A stretch of 7,951 bases of DNA, from positions 1 to 7,951 of the forward strand of contig DAHWQF010000139.1 in assembly GCA_027334785.1 (NCBI GenBank), read 5' to 3'. The notes under the pieces were generated by a model. It was not told the origin of the DNA, did not search any database, and worked only from the letters and a program-made list of their open reading frames with translations. The first letter of the stretch is position 1. Every line of letters starts with the position of its first letter. The translations under genes were made by a program, and so were the position numbers. This stretch comes from Acidimicrobiaceae bacterium (GTDB lineage: Bacteria; Actinomycetota; Acidimicrobiia; Acidimicrobiales; Palsa-688). Of the stretch, positions 1-6,004 are shown one piece after another.

Positions 1-1
1 C

Positions 2-307
2 CTTGCTTTTTCCGCCATCTTGATGGCTGGACTTGATGGCGTCCTGAACAAGATCGAGCCACCCGAGCCGGTTGACAAGGACCTCTACGACTTGCCCCCC
101 GAGGAGCTGGCCAAGGTACCCCAAGTGCCCGGCTCCCTCGACGAGTCTCTCGCCGCCCTGGAGGCGGACCACGAGTTCCTCCAGGCCGGTGGAGTGTTCA
201 CCGACGACCTGATCGAAACCTGGCTCGCCTATAAGCGCGAGCACGAGATCGACCCCGTGCGCCTGAGGCCGCACCCGTGGGAGTTTTACCTCTATTACGA
301 CATCTAG
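2..307 (+). CDS. glnA: Type I glutamine synthetase, C-terminal end (5' truncated by window edge)
   Basis: Glutamine synthetase joins ammonia to glutamate using ATP in the cytosol and is the central nitrogen-assimilation enzyme. Only the last 101 residues are present and the frame is open to the left edge, so the apparent TTG/ATG starts at 20-25 are internal codons. The segment reads LAFSAILMAGLDGVLNKIEP, then KDLYDLPPEE, then FLQAGGVFTDD, and ends RPHPWEFYLYYDI, which is the conserved end of GSI. The tyrosine at 86-88, in the KDLYDLPPEE motif, is the residue adenylylated by GlnE in GSI-beta enzymes, so this copy is probably under adenylylation control. The gene ends at a TAG and is followed by a hairpin terminator, so it is not co-transcribed by design with the transporter genes downstream. 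Family assignment is very secure. Which glnA paralogue this is cannot be told from the tail alone. Confidence 0.97.
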   Translation, partial: LAFSAILMAGLDGVLNKIEPPEPVDKDLYDLPPEELAKVPQVPGSLDESLAALEADHEFLQAGGVFTDDLIETWLAYKREHEIDPVRLRPHPWEFYLYYDI

Positions 308-376
308 GCTCTGAGCTGCCCGAACACCCTGTCTAGATAGATCGGGCCCGGCCAAGAGTGGTCTAGAACCCCGTTG

Positions 377-412
377 CCTGCCCGGACATGGAGGGGGCCA
401 TGTCCGGGCGGG
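377..412 (+). terminator. Hairpin terminator downstream of glnA
   Basis: CCCGGACATGG (381-391) and CCATGTCCGGG (398-408) are perfect 11-base arms around a six-base loop. The stem extends outward through G380-C409, a G-U wobble at 379/410 and two further G-C pairs to 377/412. There is no run of T after the stem, which is common for actinobacterial terminators. It lies about 70 bases after the glnA stop. It could also protect the 3' end of the glnA mRNA. Confidence 0.7.
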
Positions 413-416
413 ATGC

Positions 417-471
417 TGGCGCGCGGCGGCCTAGCGGCCACTCGGCTCGGCGAGCCCGAGTTCTCGCGCCA
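417..471 (+). other. Possible three-way-junction RNA fold
   Basis: Three sets of complementary arms nest into one branched structure. The closing helix is TGGCGCG (417-423) with CGCGCCA (465-471). Inside it are a short hairpin, GGCC (428-431) with GGCC (436-439), and a longer one. In the longer hairpin ACTCGG plus CTC (440-448) pair with GAG plus CCGAGT (452-461), with one bulged C at 455. All pairs were read directly from the sequence. The region is very GC-rich, so some pairing is expected by chance, and I recognise no known riboswitch or sRNA family. Confidence 0.25.
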
Positions 472-514
472 CAAAAGTAAAGGGCTCAACTCGGTGCCCC
501 AAATCCTTACATGA

Positions 515-560
515 TGGCGGTCTGGCGGAAGAATCAGAGGGGAAGTTCCGCCAGTGGCGG
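515..560. promoter_or_regulatory. Cluster of TGGCGG hexamers with inverted-repeat arms
   Basis: TGGCGG occurs at 515-520, 523-528 and 555-560, and as its complement CCGCCA at 548-553. The outer pair forms perfect nine-base arms, CTGGCGGAA (522-530) and TTCCGCCAG (546-554), 15 bases apart. The right arm is also half of the tight palindrome CCGCCA-G-TGGCGG (548-560). The centres of the nine-base arms are 24 bases apart, slightly over two helical turns. This suits a multi-site operator for a dimeric regulator, or alternatively an RNA stem. No binding protein can be named. Confidence 0.3.
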
Positions 561-691
561 GTGGTTGAGGGAAGACGCGCCTGCAATACTTTTCTGAGTG
601 CTGTACGGCAGCATTTGAAAAGCAATAGGGGGTAACGGTTGTCCGATGCTCAGCCGAGTAATTCCTCGCGTGCACTTGCGGACACCTTGGC

Positions 692-703
692 GTCGACTTC
701 GAC
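692..703. promoter_or_regulatory. Small palindrome close to the start of the binding-protein gene
   Basis: GTCGA (692-696) and TCGAC (699-703) are perfect arms around a two-base centre, 30 bases before the start codon. Weaker outer arms GGAC (680-683) and GTCC (711-714) surround it almost symmetrically. It could be an operator or a 5'-UTR hairpin near the ribosome-binding site. In DNA of this GC content a palindrome this short can arise by chance. Confidence 0.2.
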
Positions 704-733
704 CGATGAGGTCCTAAGAAAGGGAGAGGAACG

Positions 734-1756
734 ATGATCAGCCACACACGGTTAACTCGAGTCGCGGTTGCCTCTGCACTCGGGATAGCATGTTCAGTCG
801 CTTCTACCAGTGTCTTCATAAGTACCGCGTCCGCCTCGTCTACACGAACTTCCAAAAACAATATTACAATTGCATTTGTCTCTGGCCCATTGTCCGACTC
901 ATTTTTCCCACCACTTTATAATGGGGCAAAGCAAGCGGCCCACAACCTCGGGATCAGCTTCAACTACATACCTATAAATGAAGGCGACATCGAGCAGTCC
1001 TCTGCTCAGACGATGGAGGCGGCAATCGCGGAGCATCCGAGCGCGATCGTTGTCGGGGACTTTATTCCTTCGGTGGTCGACCCGCTCATCAAGAAGGCAG
1101 TCTCCATGGGCATCCCCGTCTACGTCGATCAGTCGGGCCAGACCGAGTGGAAGGCGGCTGGAGCGTTTGGGTTCGTCGGCCAGCAGGGCCCCGTAGCAGG
1201 GGCGGCTGCAGGGAAGGAGTTTGTCAAGCTCGGTTCCAAACGCGTCCTCTGTGTCATCAACGTACCAGGCAACCCATACCTAAGTTCGGTGTGCGATGGT
1301 CTGGGTGGGGCGATCAAGGCAGGGGGCGGGTCATCGTCCAACCTCCTCCTCCCAACGGCCGATTCGACTAACGCTCTGAAGGTCTCCGAGGACATCGGTG
1401 CCTACCTCACGAGCCATCACGGCTTCACCGGTGTTTTTGCCGAAAACGCGCTGGTCGGCACGGCGGCTGTGAGCGCACTATCGACCGTCGGCATGACCTC
1501 AAAGGTCAGAGTCGGGACTCTGGAGCTCTCGAAGCTTGCTTTGGACGACGTCCAATCGGGCAAGGTAGCTTTCCTCGTCAACGAGCAGCCGTACCTCGAT
1601 GGTTATTACGGGGAGCTCTTCGCCTATCAGTACGTGAAATATGGCTTGGCGCCCGTCGGTCCGGTCGCAACTGGCCCGGCGATCATCGATGAGTCCAATA
1701 TCGGCAAGGTGCTTTCAGTGTTCCGGCGTTACCCGGGCGTCCTCGGTTCAGAGTAG
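734..1756 (+). CDS. ABC transporter substrate-binding protein (ribose-type, periplasmic-binding-protein-like fold)
   Basis: This is the extracytoplasmic receptor that captures the ligand and delivers it to the permease encoded next. It has 340 residues. The first ~34 form a secretion signal: basic HTRLTR, a hydrophobic stretch, then an ASA signal-peptidase site at 32-34. A lipobox-like Cys at 20 (LGIAC) is possible but atypical. The mature part follows the RbsB pattern: first strand ITIAFVSGPLSDSFFPPLYNGAKQAA (44-69), AAIAEHPSAIVVG (96-108), IPVYVDQSG (127-135) and a C-terminal NEQPYLDGYYGE (283-294), close to the QQPYLQGY-type motif of sugar receptors. The ATG at 734 is preceded by a strong GGGAGAGGA at 722-730. 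Codons around 836-935 are distinctly AT-richer than the rest. Substrate cannot be deduced; besides sugars, this family binds polyols, nucleosides and autoinducer-2. Family confidence is high. Confidence 0.88.
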   Translation: MISHTRLTRVAVASALGIACSVASTSVFISTASASSTRTSKNNITIAFVSGPLSDSFFPPLYNGAKQAAHNLGISFNYIPINEGDIEQSSAQTMEAAIAEHPSAIVVGDFIPSVVDPLIKKAVSMGIPVYVDQSGQTEWKAAGAFGFVGQQGPVAGAAAGKEFVKLGSKRVLCVINVPGNPYLSSVCDGLGGAIKAGGGSSSNLLLPTADSTNALKVSEDIGAYLTSHHGFTGVFAENALVGTAAVSALSTVGMTSKVRVGTLELSKLALDDVQSGKVAFLVNEQPYLDGYYGELFAYQYVKYGLAPVGPVATGPAIIDESNIGKVLSVFRRYPGVLGSE

Positions 1757-1801
1757 CAATTGCACTAGACCGCGTGGCGTCGGGCGGTGGCGTTGTGGCG
1801 G

Positions 1802-1823
1802 CCCTGGCCGACGCCAGCCAGGG
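1802..1823 (+). terminator. Hairpin between binding-protein and permease genes
   Basis: CCCTGG (1802-1807) pairs with CCAGGG (1818-1823). An alternative, overlapping stem is CTGGC (1804-1808) with GCCAG (1813-1817) around a CGAC loop. TTTGAG follows. In many ABC operons a hairpin at this position lowers read-through or stabilises the upstream message, so that receptor is made in excess over permease. That role is inferred. The stem is modest and lacks a proper T-run. Confidence 0.35.
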
Positions 1824-1835
1824 TTTGAGTGTTCG

Positions 1836-1841
1836 AAAGGA
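1836..1841 (+). promoter_or_regulatory. Ribosome-binding site that sets the permease start
   Basis: AAAGGA lies five bases before the ATG at 1847. The in-frame GTG at 1829 would have this site inside its own coding sequence and has no Shine-Dalgarno of its own. The ATG is therefore the better start. Confidence 0.65.
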
Positions 1842-1846
1842 ATCCG

Positions 1847-2920
1847 ATGCGCTTATCGCCGACTACGTTGTTTGCATGGCCAAAAAGTTTACCTAAAGTT
1901 GGGACCGGTCCATCTCGGGATGTCCCTGAAGTTGAAAACGGAAAGGGCACCTTAGGCACCCTGCTCCTGCGACCGGAGGCCGGTGGCTTGATCTCGGCGT
2001 GCGCCGTGTTTACCCTCTTTGCGTTCTTGGCCGGAGACAAGGGCTTTCTCTCGCAGACCGGGACTGCTGATTGGCTCAATACGGCGTCTCAGCTCGGGAT
2101 CGTGGCTCTGCCAGTAGGGTTCCTGATGGTCGCTGGCGAGTTCGACCTCTCAGTGGGATCGGTCGTTGGCATGACGTCGATCATCGTCGCCACCTGCTAT
2201 GGCTATTATTCGCTCTCGCCTTGGATCGGTATCGTCATCGCGATCGCGGTCGGAGCGGGGATTGGGCTTTTGAACGGCGTCATAACAGTTGCCACGAAGC
2301 TTCCATCGTTTATCGTGACCCTGGGGATGATGCTCATTGTGGAGGGAGGGGCTATAGGGATCTCCAATGCGCTTACCAATTCGTCCTCCATCTCGCTCTC
2401 AGCTGCTGGACCATCGAGAGTGCTCTTTGCATCATCGTGGGGTTCTTTTGACGTCTCGCTGGTTTGGTGGGTTGTGCTAGCCGCGGTAGCGACGTATGTG
2501 CTCCAGCGCACCAGGTTTGGAAACTGGGCTTTCGCGACTGGCGGCGACCTGAAGACGGCGCGGTTGGCAGGGGTCCCAACAAATCGGGTGAAGGTCAGCC
2601 TGTTTGTGTGTTCGTCGCTTGGAGCTGTCCTGGTAGGCATCATTGAGACCTTGTCGTTCAATAACGGCGACGTGACCCTCGGCTCTAGTTACGTCTTTAC
2701 GGCGATCGCGGCGGCGGTGATCGGCGGGGTGCTGCTCAGTGGCGGGTATGGGACGATGCTTGGCACGGCCTTCGGGGCGATCACTTACGGCATCGCCTCG
2801 ATGGGGGTGTTTTTCTTGGGTTGGGACGCAGACCTTACGGATCTTTTCGTAGGGTTGTTCCTCCTCTTGGCCATGCTGGCTAATAACCGACTTCGTATCG
2901 TTGCCCTGGGGCAGCGATGA
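1847..2920 (+). CDS. ABC transporter permease, RbsC/BPD_transp_2 family
   Basis: This is the membrane channel of the CUT2-type importer. The protein has 357 residues from the ATG at 1847, slightly longer than typical RbsC proteins because of a ~40-residue polar N-terminal extension. About nine to ten hydrophobic segments follow, starting near residue 47. Family hallmarks are visible: AGEFDLSVGS (96-105), equivalent to the GGIDLSVG motif; PSFIVTLGMM (153-162); the cytoplasmic coupling loop FGNWAFATGGDLKTARLAGV (224-243), which contacts the ATPase; and GGVLLSGGYGTMLGT (293-307). Residues NNGDVTLGSSY (272-282) sit where the family's conserved G-x-GYE-like region lies. The stop overlaps the ATPase start by four bases (ATGA), which indicates translational coupling. 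An in-frame GTG at 1829 would add six residues but has no ribosome-binding site. The family is certain; the transported compound is unknown. Confidence 0.92.
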   Translation: MRLSPTTLFAWPKSLPKVGTGPSRDVPEVENGKGTLGTLLLRPEAGGLISACAVFTLFAFLAGDKGFLSQTGTADWLNTASQLGIVALPVGFLMVAGEFDLSVGSVVGMTSIIVATCYGYYSLSPWIGIVIAIAVGAGIGLLNGVITVATKLPSFIVTLGMMLIVEGGAIGISNALTNSSSISLSAAGPSRVLFASSWGSFDVSLVWWVVLAAVATYVLQRTRFGNWAFATGGDLKTARLAGVPTNRVKVSLFVCSSLGAVLVGIIETLSFNNGDVTLGSSYVFTAIAAAVIGGVLLSGGYGTMLGTAFGAITYGIASMGVFFLGWDADLTDLFVGLFLLLAMLANNRLRIVALGQR

Positions 2921-3735
2921 TGACCGAGACTCGGTCAGTGAGCCAAGGGGGCGCTTCCTGTGTCATGGAACTAGTCGGGATCTCCAAGGATTACCGCGGC
3001 ATGGCCGCCCTGAAAGGTGTGTCCTTGTCGTTGCTGAGCGGACGGATCCTGTGCTTACTAGGGGAAAACGGGGCCGGCAAGTCAACGCTCATCAAGCTCA
3101 TAACCGGTGTCGAACGGCTCTCGGGAGGAAGTATCCTGGTGGACGCGGAGCCCGTCCATTTCGACAGCCCGCGTTCAGCTCGCCAGCGCGGTATTTCGAC
3201 TGTATACCAAGAGGTCGGCACCTTGCCCTTAATGAGCGTGGCTAGGAATTTCGTGCTCGGGGCGGAGCCCACGAGGGGGCGCGGGCTGGCCCGCCGCGTC
3301 GATTTTGCCGAGGCGAGCCGCATCGCCACCGAGACGATGAGCCAGCTTGGTATCAGGCGCGAGATCGATGGAAAGCAGCTCGTTGGCACGCTGTCTGGCG
3401 GAGAAAGGCAAGCTCTAGCGATCATGCGTGCCGTGTACTTCGGGGCGCGGGTGCTCGTACTTGACGAGCCCACGGCGGCACTAGGCATCCGTGAGTCGGC
3501 GCTGGTGCTCGAGCTTCTCCTGCGAGTGAAGGAGCAGGGCGTCGCTGTGCTCTTCGTTACCCACAACGCTTACCACGCAGCCGCTGTCGGTGACCAGTTC
3601 GTGGTGCTCCGCCGCGGTGAAGTGATCGCAGACTTCGGGAGGGATGCCGAGACCGTGGACAAGATAATGCAACTTATGGCTGGCGGTGACGAACTGTCGC
3701 AGTTCGCGATGCTTGCGAACGAGAGGCTTCAGTGA
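2917..3735 (+). CDS. ABC transporter ATP-binding protein, single-domain CUT2 type
   Basis: This is the cytoplasmic ATPase that powers the importer. It has 272 residues and one complete nucleotide-binding domain: Walker A GENGAGKST (49-57), Q-loop Gln98 in YQE, signature LSGGE (159-163), Walker B VLVLDE (179-184) and switch His216 in VTHN. The C-terminal MAGGDEL (254-260) resembles the MAGG-type tail of FrcA-like single-domain sugar ATPases. Ribose-type systems usually have a fused protein of about 500 residues with two such domains. This one is complete at half that length and probably works as a homodimer, as in fructose-type FrcA systems. The ATG at 2917 overlaps the permease stop (ATGA); a second ATG at 2920 is an equally coupled alternative. 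The stop is joined to the next gene by a TGATG overlap. All catalytic motifs are intact. Confidence 0.93.
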   Translation: MMTETRSVSQGGASCVMELVGISKDYRGMAALKGVSLSLLSGRILCLLGENGAGKSTLIKLITGVERLSGGSILVDAEPVHFDSPRSARQRGISTVYQEVGTLPLMSVARNFVLGAEPTRGRGLARRVDFAEASRIATETMSQLGIRREIDGKQLVGTLSGGERQALAIMRAVYFGARVLVLDEPTAALGIRESALVLELLLRVKEQGVAVLFVTHNAYHAAAVGDQFVVLRRGEVIADFGRDAETVDKIMQLMAGGDELSQFAMLANERLQ

Positions 3736-4907
3736 TGGCAGCGATGGCCGGAAGGCAGACCGGCGAGTGCCGGCCCGTTGTGCGCGGCTGGACGGCGCGT
3801 GGCTACGAAGGGGTCCGAGACGCCTTCGTTGCAAACTTAAGCCTCGGAGAAGATACAGGTGCGGCCGTGTCGGTCTACCGCTACGGCAACTGCGTCGTCG
3901 ACCTATGGGGTGGGACCGCTTTTCCCGGGGGCCCGGAGTACCCCGAGGATGGTCTGGAGCTCGTTTACTCGACTACGAAGGGCATTGCCGCTCTTTGCCT
4001 GGCTTCGCTGTCAGAGTGGGGTGAACTCGAGTTGGACGACCGCGTCGTGAGGCATTGGCCGGAATTTGGAGTTTGCGGGAAGGAGGAGGTGTCGGTTCGC
4101 GAAGTGGCTTCACACCAAGCGGGACTGCCGGCATTTTCGTTACCGACAACAGTCGAAGACTTGTGTCGATGGGACCGGTGCACGTCAGCACTCGCGGCCC
4201 AAGCGCCTGAATGGTCCCCCGGGAGCGCACACGGGTACCACGCGGTCACCGTTGGGTACCTACTCGGCGAGATCATGCGGCGAGTCAGTGGTCGGACCGT
4301 CGGAACAGTGCTTCGCGAACGTTTCGGTCACCCCTTGGACCTTCGAATGTGGATAGGGTTGCCAGACTCACTGGCGACAAAGGTGGTGCCGCTCTATGAG
4401 GATGTCCCGCTAAACGGGGTGGGAGAAGTGCTGGCGGCTGCAGAGAGGGACCCGACCACGATGACCGGCCGAGTCTTCACGAACCCCCCAATCGATGTCG
4501 GTAATTTGGACCACCCGTCCGTTTACGCTGCAGAGATCCCGGCCGTCAACGGCGTCACGGACGCCCGTTCGCTGGCCCGCCTTTATGCGTCTGTCGTCGA
4601 TGGGCCCCTTCGCAGCATCGGTGCAGTTACTGTCGACTCGATGCGACGGTCGTTGGTGCGCGGAGCTGACCTAGTACTGATTGATCAGCCTACGCATTTC
4701 GGCACCGGTTTCATGTTGTCGTCTCCACGCGAACCCATGCTCGGACAGGGATCGCTGGGGCACAACGGTCGCGGTGGGTCCCTAGGTTTTGCGCATCCGG
4801 AATCTGGGATCTCCTACGGGTTTGTCGCCAACAGGATGGCGTTGACGCCCGGGCCGGACCGTCGCAACATCCGGCTCGTCGCGGCCGTGAAAGAAGCCAT
4901 GGCATGA
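3735..4907 (+). CDS. Serine hydrolase of the beta-lactamase / family VIII esterase fold
   Basis: The protein has 390 residues from the ATG at 3735. It carries the penicillin-binding-protein-like catalytic set: Ser79-Thr-Thr-Lys82 (S-x-x-K), the tyrosine motif GYHA with Tyr168, and GHNGRGGS with His343 in the position of the third (K/H-x-G) motif. The HQAGLP element (128-133) replaces the HTSGLP seen in many relatives. These features match EstB-like esterases and related class C-type hydrolases, which cleave esters or small amides rather than classical beta-lactams. No signal peptide or membrane segment is visible, so it is probably cytosolic, unlike true class C beta-lactamases. It overlaps the ATPase stop by one base (TGATG), with GAGAGG (3721-3726) as ribosome-binding site. 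A GTG at 3732 would add one residue. Tight coupling to the importer suggests that it acts on the imported compound. The substrate is unknown, and peptidase activity is an alternative. Confidence 0.85.
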   Translation: MAAMAGRQTGECRPVVRGWTARGYEGVRDAFVANLSLGEDTGAAVSVYRYGNCVVDLWGGTAFPGGPEYPEDGLELVYSTTKGIAALCLASLSEWGELELDDRVVRHWPEFGVCGKEEVSVREVASHQAGLPAFSLPTTVEDLCRWDRCTSALAAQAPEWSPGSAHGYHAVTVGYLLGEIMRRVSGRTVGTVLRERFGHPLDLRMWIGLPDSLATKVVPLYEDVPLNGVGEVLAAAERDPTTMTGRVFTNPPIDVGNLDHPSVYAAEIPAVNGVTDARSLARLYASVVDGPLRSIGAVTVDSMRRSLVRGADLVLIDQPTHFGTGFMLSSPREPMLGQGSLGHNGRGGSLGFAHPESGISYGFVANRMALTPGPDRRNIRLVAAVKEAMA

Positions 4908-5040
4908 CAACGTCCGACGGGTGTGGTGCGTTGGCTCGCGGGGAGAGACTGGTTGGCCGGTAGACGCGCCCGCCGAAAGACATTGCGCCCCACGGGAAGT
5001 GGCATTGTGTCGCGCGCGAAGGCGGGCTGGCCTGAGAGCC

Positions 5041-5049
5041 GAGGGAAGG
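5041..5049 (+). promoter_or_regulatory. Ribosome-binding site that sets the start of the second hydrolase
   Basis: GAGGGAAGG lies six bases before the ATG at 5056. The frame is open upstream to a GTG at 4921, but that extension is Arg- and Ala-rich with no family similarity and no ribosome-binding site. It would put this Shine-Dalgarno inside the gene. The 148 bases between the two hydrolase genes (4908-5055) show no convincing promoter or terminator. Confidence 0.7.
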
Positions 5050-5055
5050 TGGGCG

Positions 5056-5997
5056 ATGGACCCTGAGCTGGCGGCCGCTGCGACGATGTTGGAGGTCATC
5101 GACCCCGACGACCTTGCTGGGCACCGTGAGACGTTGCGCCGCCTCCATGGAGCTCAAGTGGGCCGCTGGATGTTAGCTACGGTCGTAGTCGAAGACATCT
5201 TGCCTGGACCGGCCGGATTGCCTCCGGTGCTGGTGAGGACCTACAGGCCACTGGGTGCGCCACCGGAGGCGCCGGCGTTGCTCTGGCTCCACGGTGGAGG
5301 GTTCGCGGTTGGTTTCGCTGCGGTGGACGACGACTTTTGTGTACGTGTGGCCGCCGCGACGGGGTACGTTGTGGTGTCCCCTGAATATAGGCTTGCTCCT
5401 GAGGAGCCGTTCCCGGCGGGTTTCTCCGACTGCCTGGCTGTCTACGAATGGCTCGTCGAATACCCTGCGACGATGGGCATCGACCGTGGGTGCTTGGTCG
5501 TGGGCGGCACGAGCGCCGGCGCTGGCTTGGCCGCTTCCCTCTGTTTGAAGCTCAGGGACATTGGCGGGCACCAGCCCGCCCTTCAACTGCTCGCGTGCCC
5601 GGTTATAGATGACAGACTGGCCAGCGCTTCGATGGCCGAGTATACATCCACCCCTGTTTTTGATCGGTACCAGGCGGAGCTTATGTGGAAGCGCTACCTG
5701 CGGTCCTGGCAGGGAGAGGTACCTTGCTATGCCGCTGCCGGCCGGGAGCGCGACCTCCGTGGCCTTCCGACTGCCTACGTGCAGGCGGCGCAGTACGACC
5801 CCCTGAGAGACGAAGGTCTCGACTATGCGCGCCGGCTCATAGAGGCGCGGGTAGCAGTGGAACTGCATCTCTACCCGGGGACGTTTCACAGTTTCGACAT
5901 GGTGGTACCGACGGCGGCTGTCTCTCGCCGCGCGTTCCAGGAGTACGTGGAAGTGCTGCGCGCCGTGGCAGCAAGAAACGCCGTGCGCGTGAACTAG
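5056..5997 (+). CDS. Alpha/beta hydrolase, hormone-sensitive-lipase (HSL) esterase family
   Basis: This is a carboxylesterase-type enzyme of 313 residues, the normal size for bacterial HSL esterases. The oxyanion-hole motif HGGGF is at 79-83, with WLH before it. The nucleophile elbow GTSAG places Ser153, the acid is Asp248 in YDPLRDEG, and the base is His278 in GTFHSF. YRLAPEEPFPA (111-121) is also a family hallmark. A ~45-residue cap region precedes the core. There is no signal peptide, so the enzyme is probably cytosolic. The family usually hydrolyses short acyl esters, including acetylated sugars and aryl esters, and some members open lactones. It is the last rightward gene, 148 bases after the serine hydrolase, and may be co-transcribed or have its own promoter. 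Two unrelated serine hydrolase folds next to one importer suggest an ester- or lactone-containing ligand. The catalytic set is complete; the substrate is not known. Confidence 0.9.
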   Translation: MDPELAAAATMLEVIDPDDLAGHRETLRRLHGAQVGRWMLATVVVEDILPGPAGLPPVLVRTYRPLGAPPEAPALLWLHGGGFAVGFAAVDDDFCVRVAAATGYVVVSPEYRLAPEEPFPAGFSDCLAVYEWLVEYPATMGIDRGCLVVGGTSAGAGLAASLCLKLRDIGGHQPALQLLACPVIDDRLASASMAEYTSTPVFDRYQAELMWKRYLRSWQGEVPCYAAAGRERDLRGLPTAYVQAAQYDPLRDEGLDYARRLIEARVAVELHLYPGTFHSFDMVVPTAAVSRRAFQEYVEVLRAVAARNAVRVN

Positions 5998-6004
5998 GAC
6001 CGGC

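Larger units (their letters stand above)
308..733. other. Long intergenic region between glnA and the transporter operon
   Basis: This stretch of 426 bases holds no convincing gene. It contains the glnA hairpin, a second set of possible RNA helices, clustered TGGCGG hexamers, a small hairpin at 598-614 (TGCTG, five-base loop, CAGCA) and a palindrome close to the next start codon. A TTGAAA at 615-620 resembles a -35 box, but there is no -10 hexamer at a normal distance. AATACT at 585-590 resembles a -10 box, but its only -35-like partner, TTGAGG at 565-570, is too close (14 bases). I therefore cannot place the promoter of the transporter operon, although it should lie here. Reverse-strand open frames across this region show no protein-like features. 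Confidence 0.6.

Noticed and set aside
331..370. Two TCTAGA sites and tRNA-like GGTCTAGAACC
   Set aside because: No cloverleaf can be built around it, and six-base palindromes recur by chance.
304..861. Leftward open frame of 185 codons across the glnA-receptor gap
   Set aside because: No ribosome-binding site or protein-like pattern. It overlaps the signal-peptide region of the receptor gene on the opposite strand and covers hairpins; typical of antisense frames in GC-rich DNA.
2991..3566. Leftward open frame of 191 codons inside the ATPase gene
   Set aside because: Antisense to an intact ABC ATPase; Ser/Arg/Pro-rich composition with no recognisable motif.
4921..5055. N-terminal extension of the HSL esterase from a GTG
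   Set aside because: No ribosome-binding site, low-complexity Arg/Ala/Gly composition, and a strong Shine-Dalgarno six bases before the ATG at 5056.
5173..5889. Leftward open frame of 238 codons inside the HSL esterase gene
   Set aside because: It is fully antisense to a gene with complete catalytic motifs, and its translation is rich in Arg and Pro without domain features.
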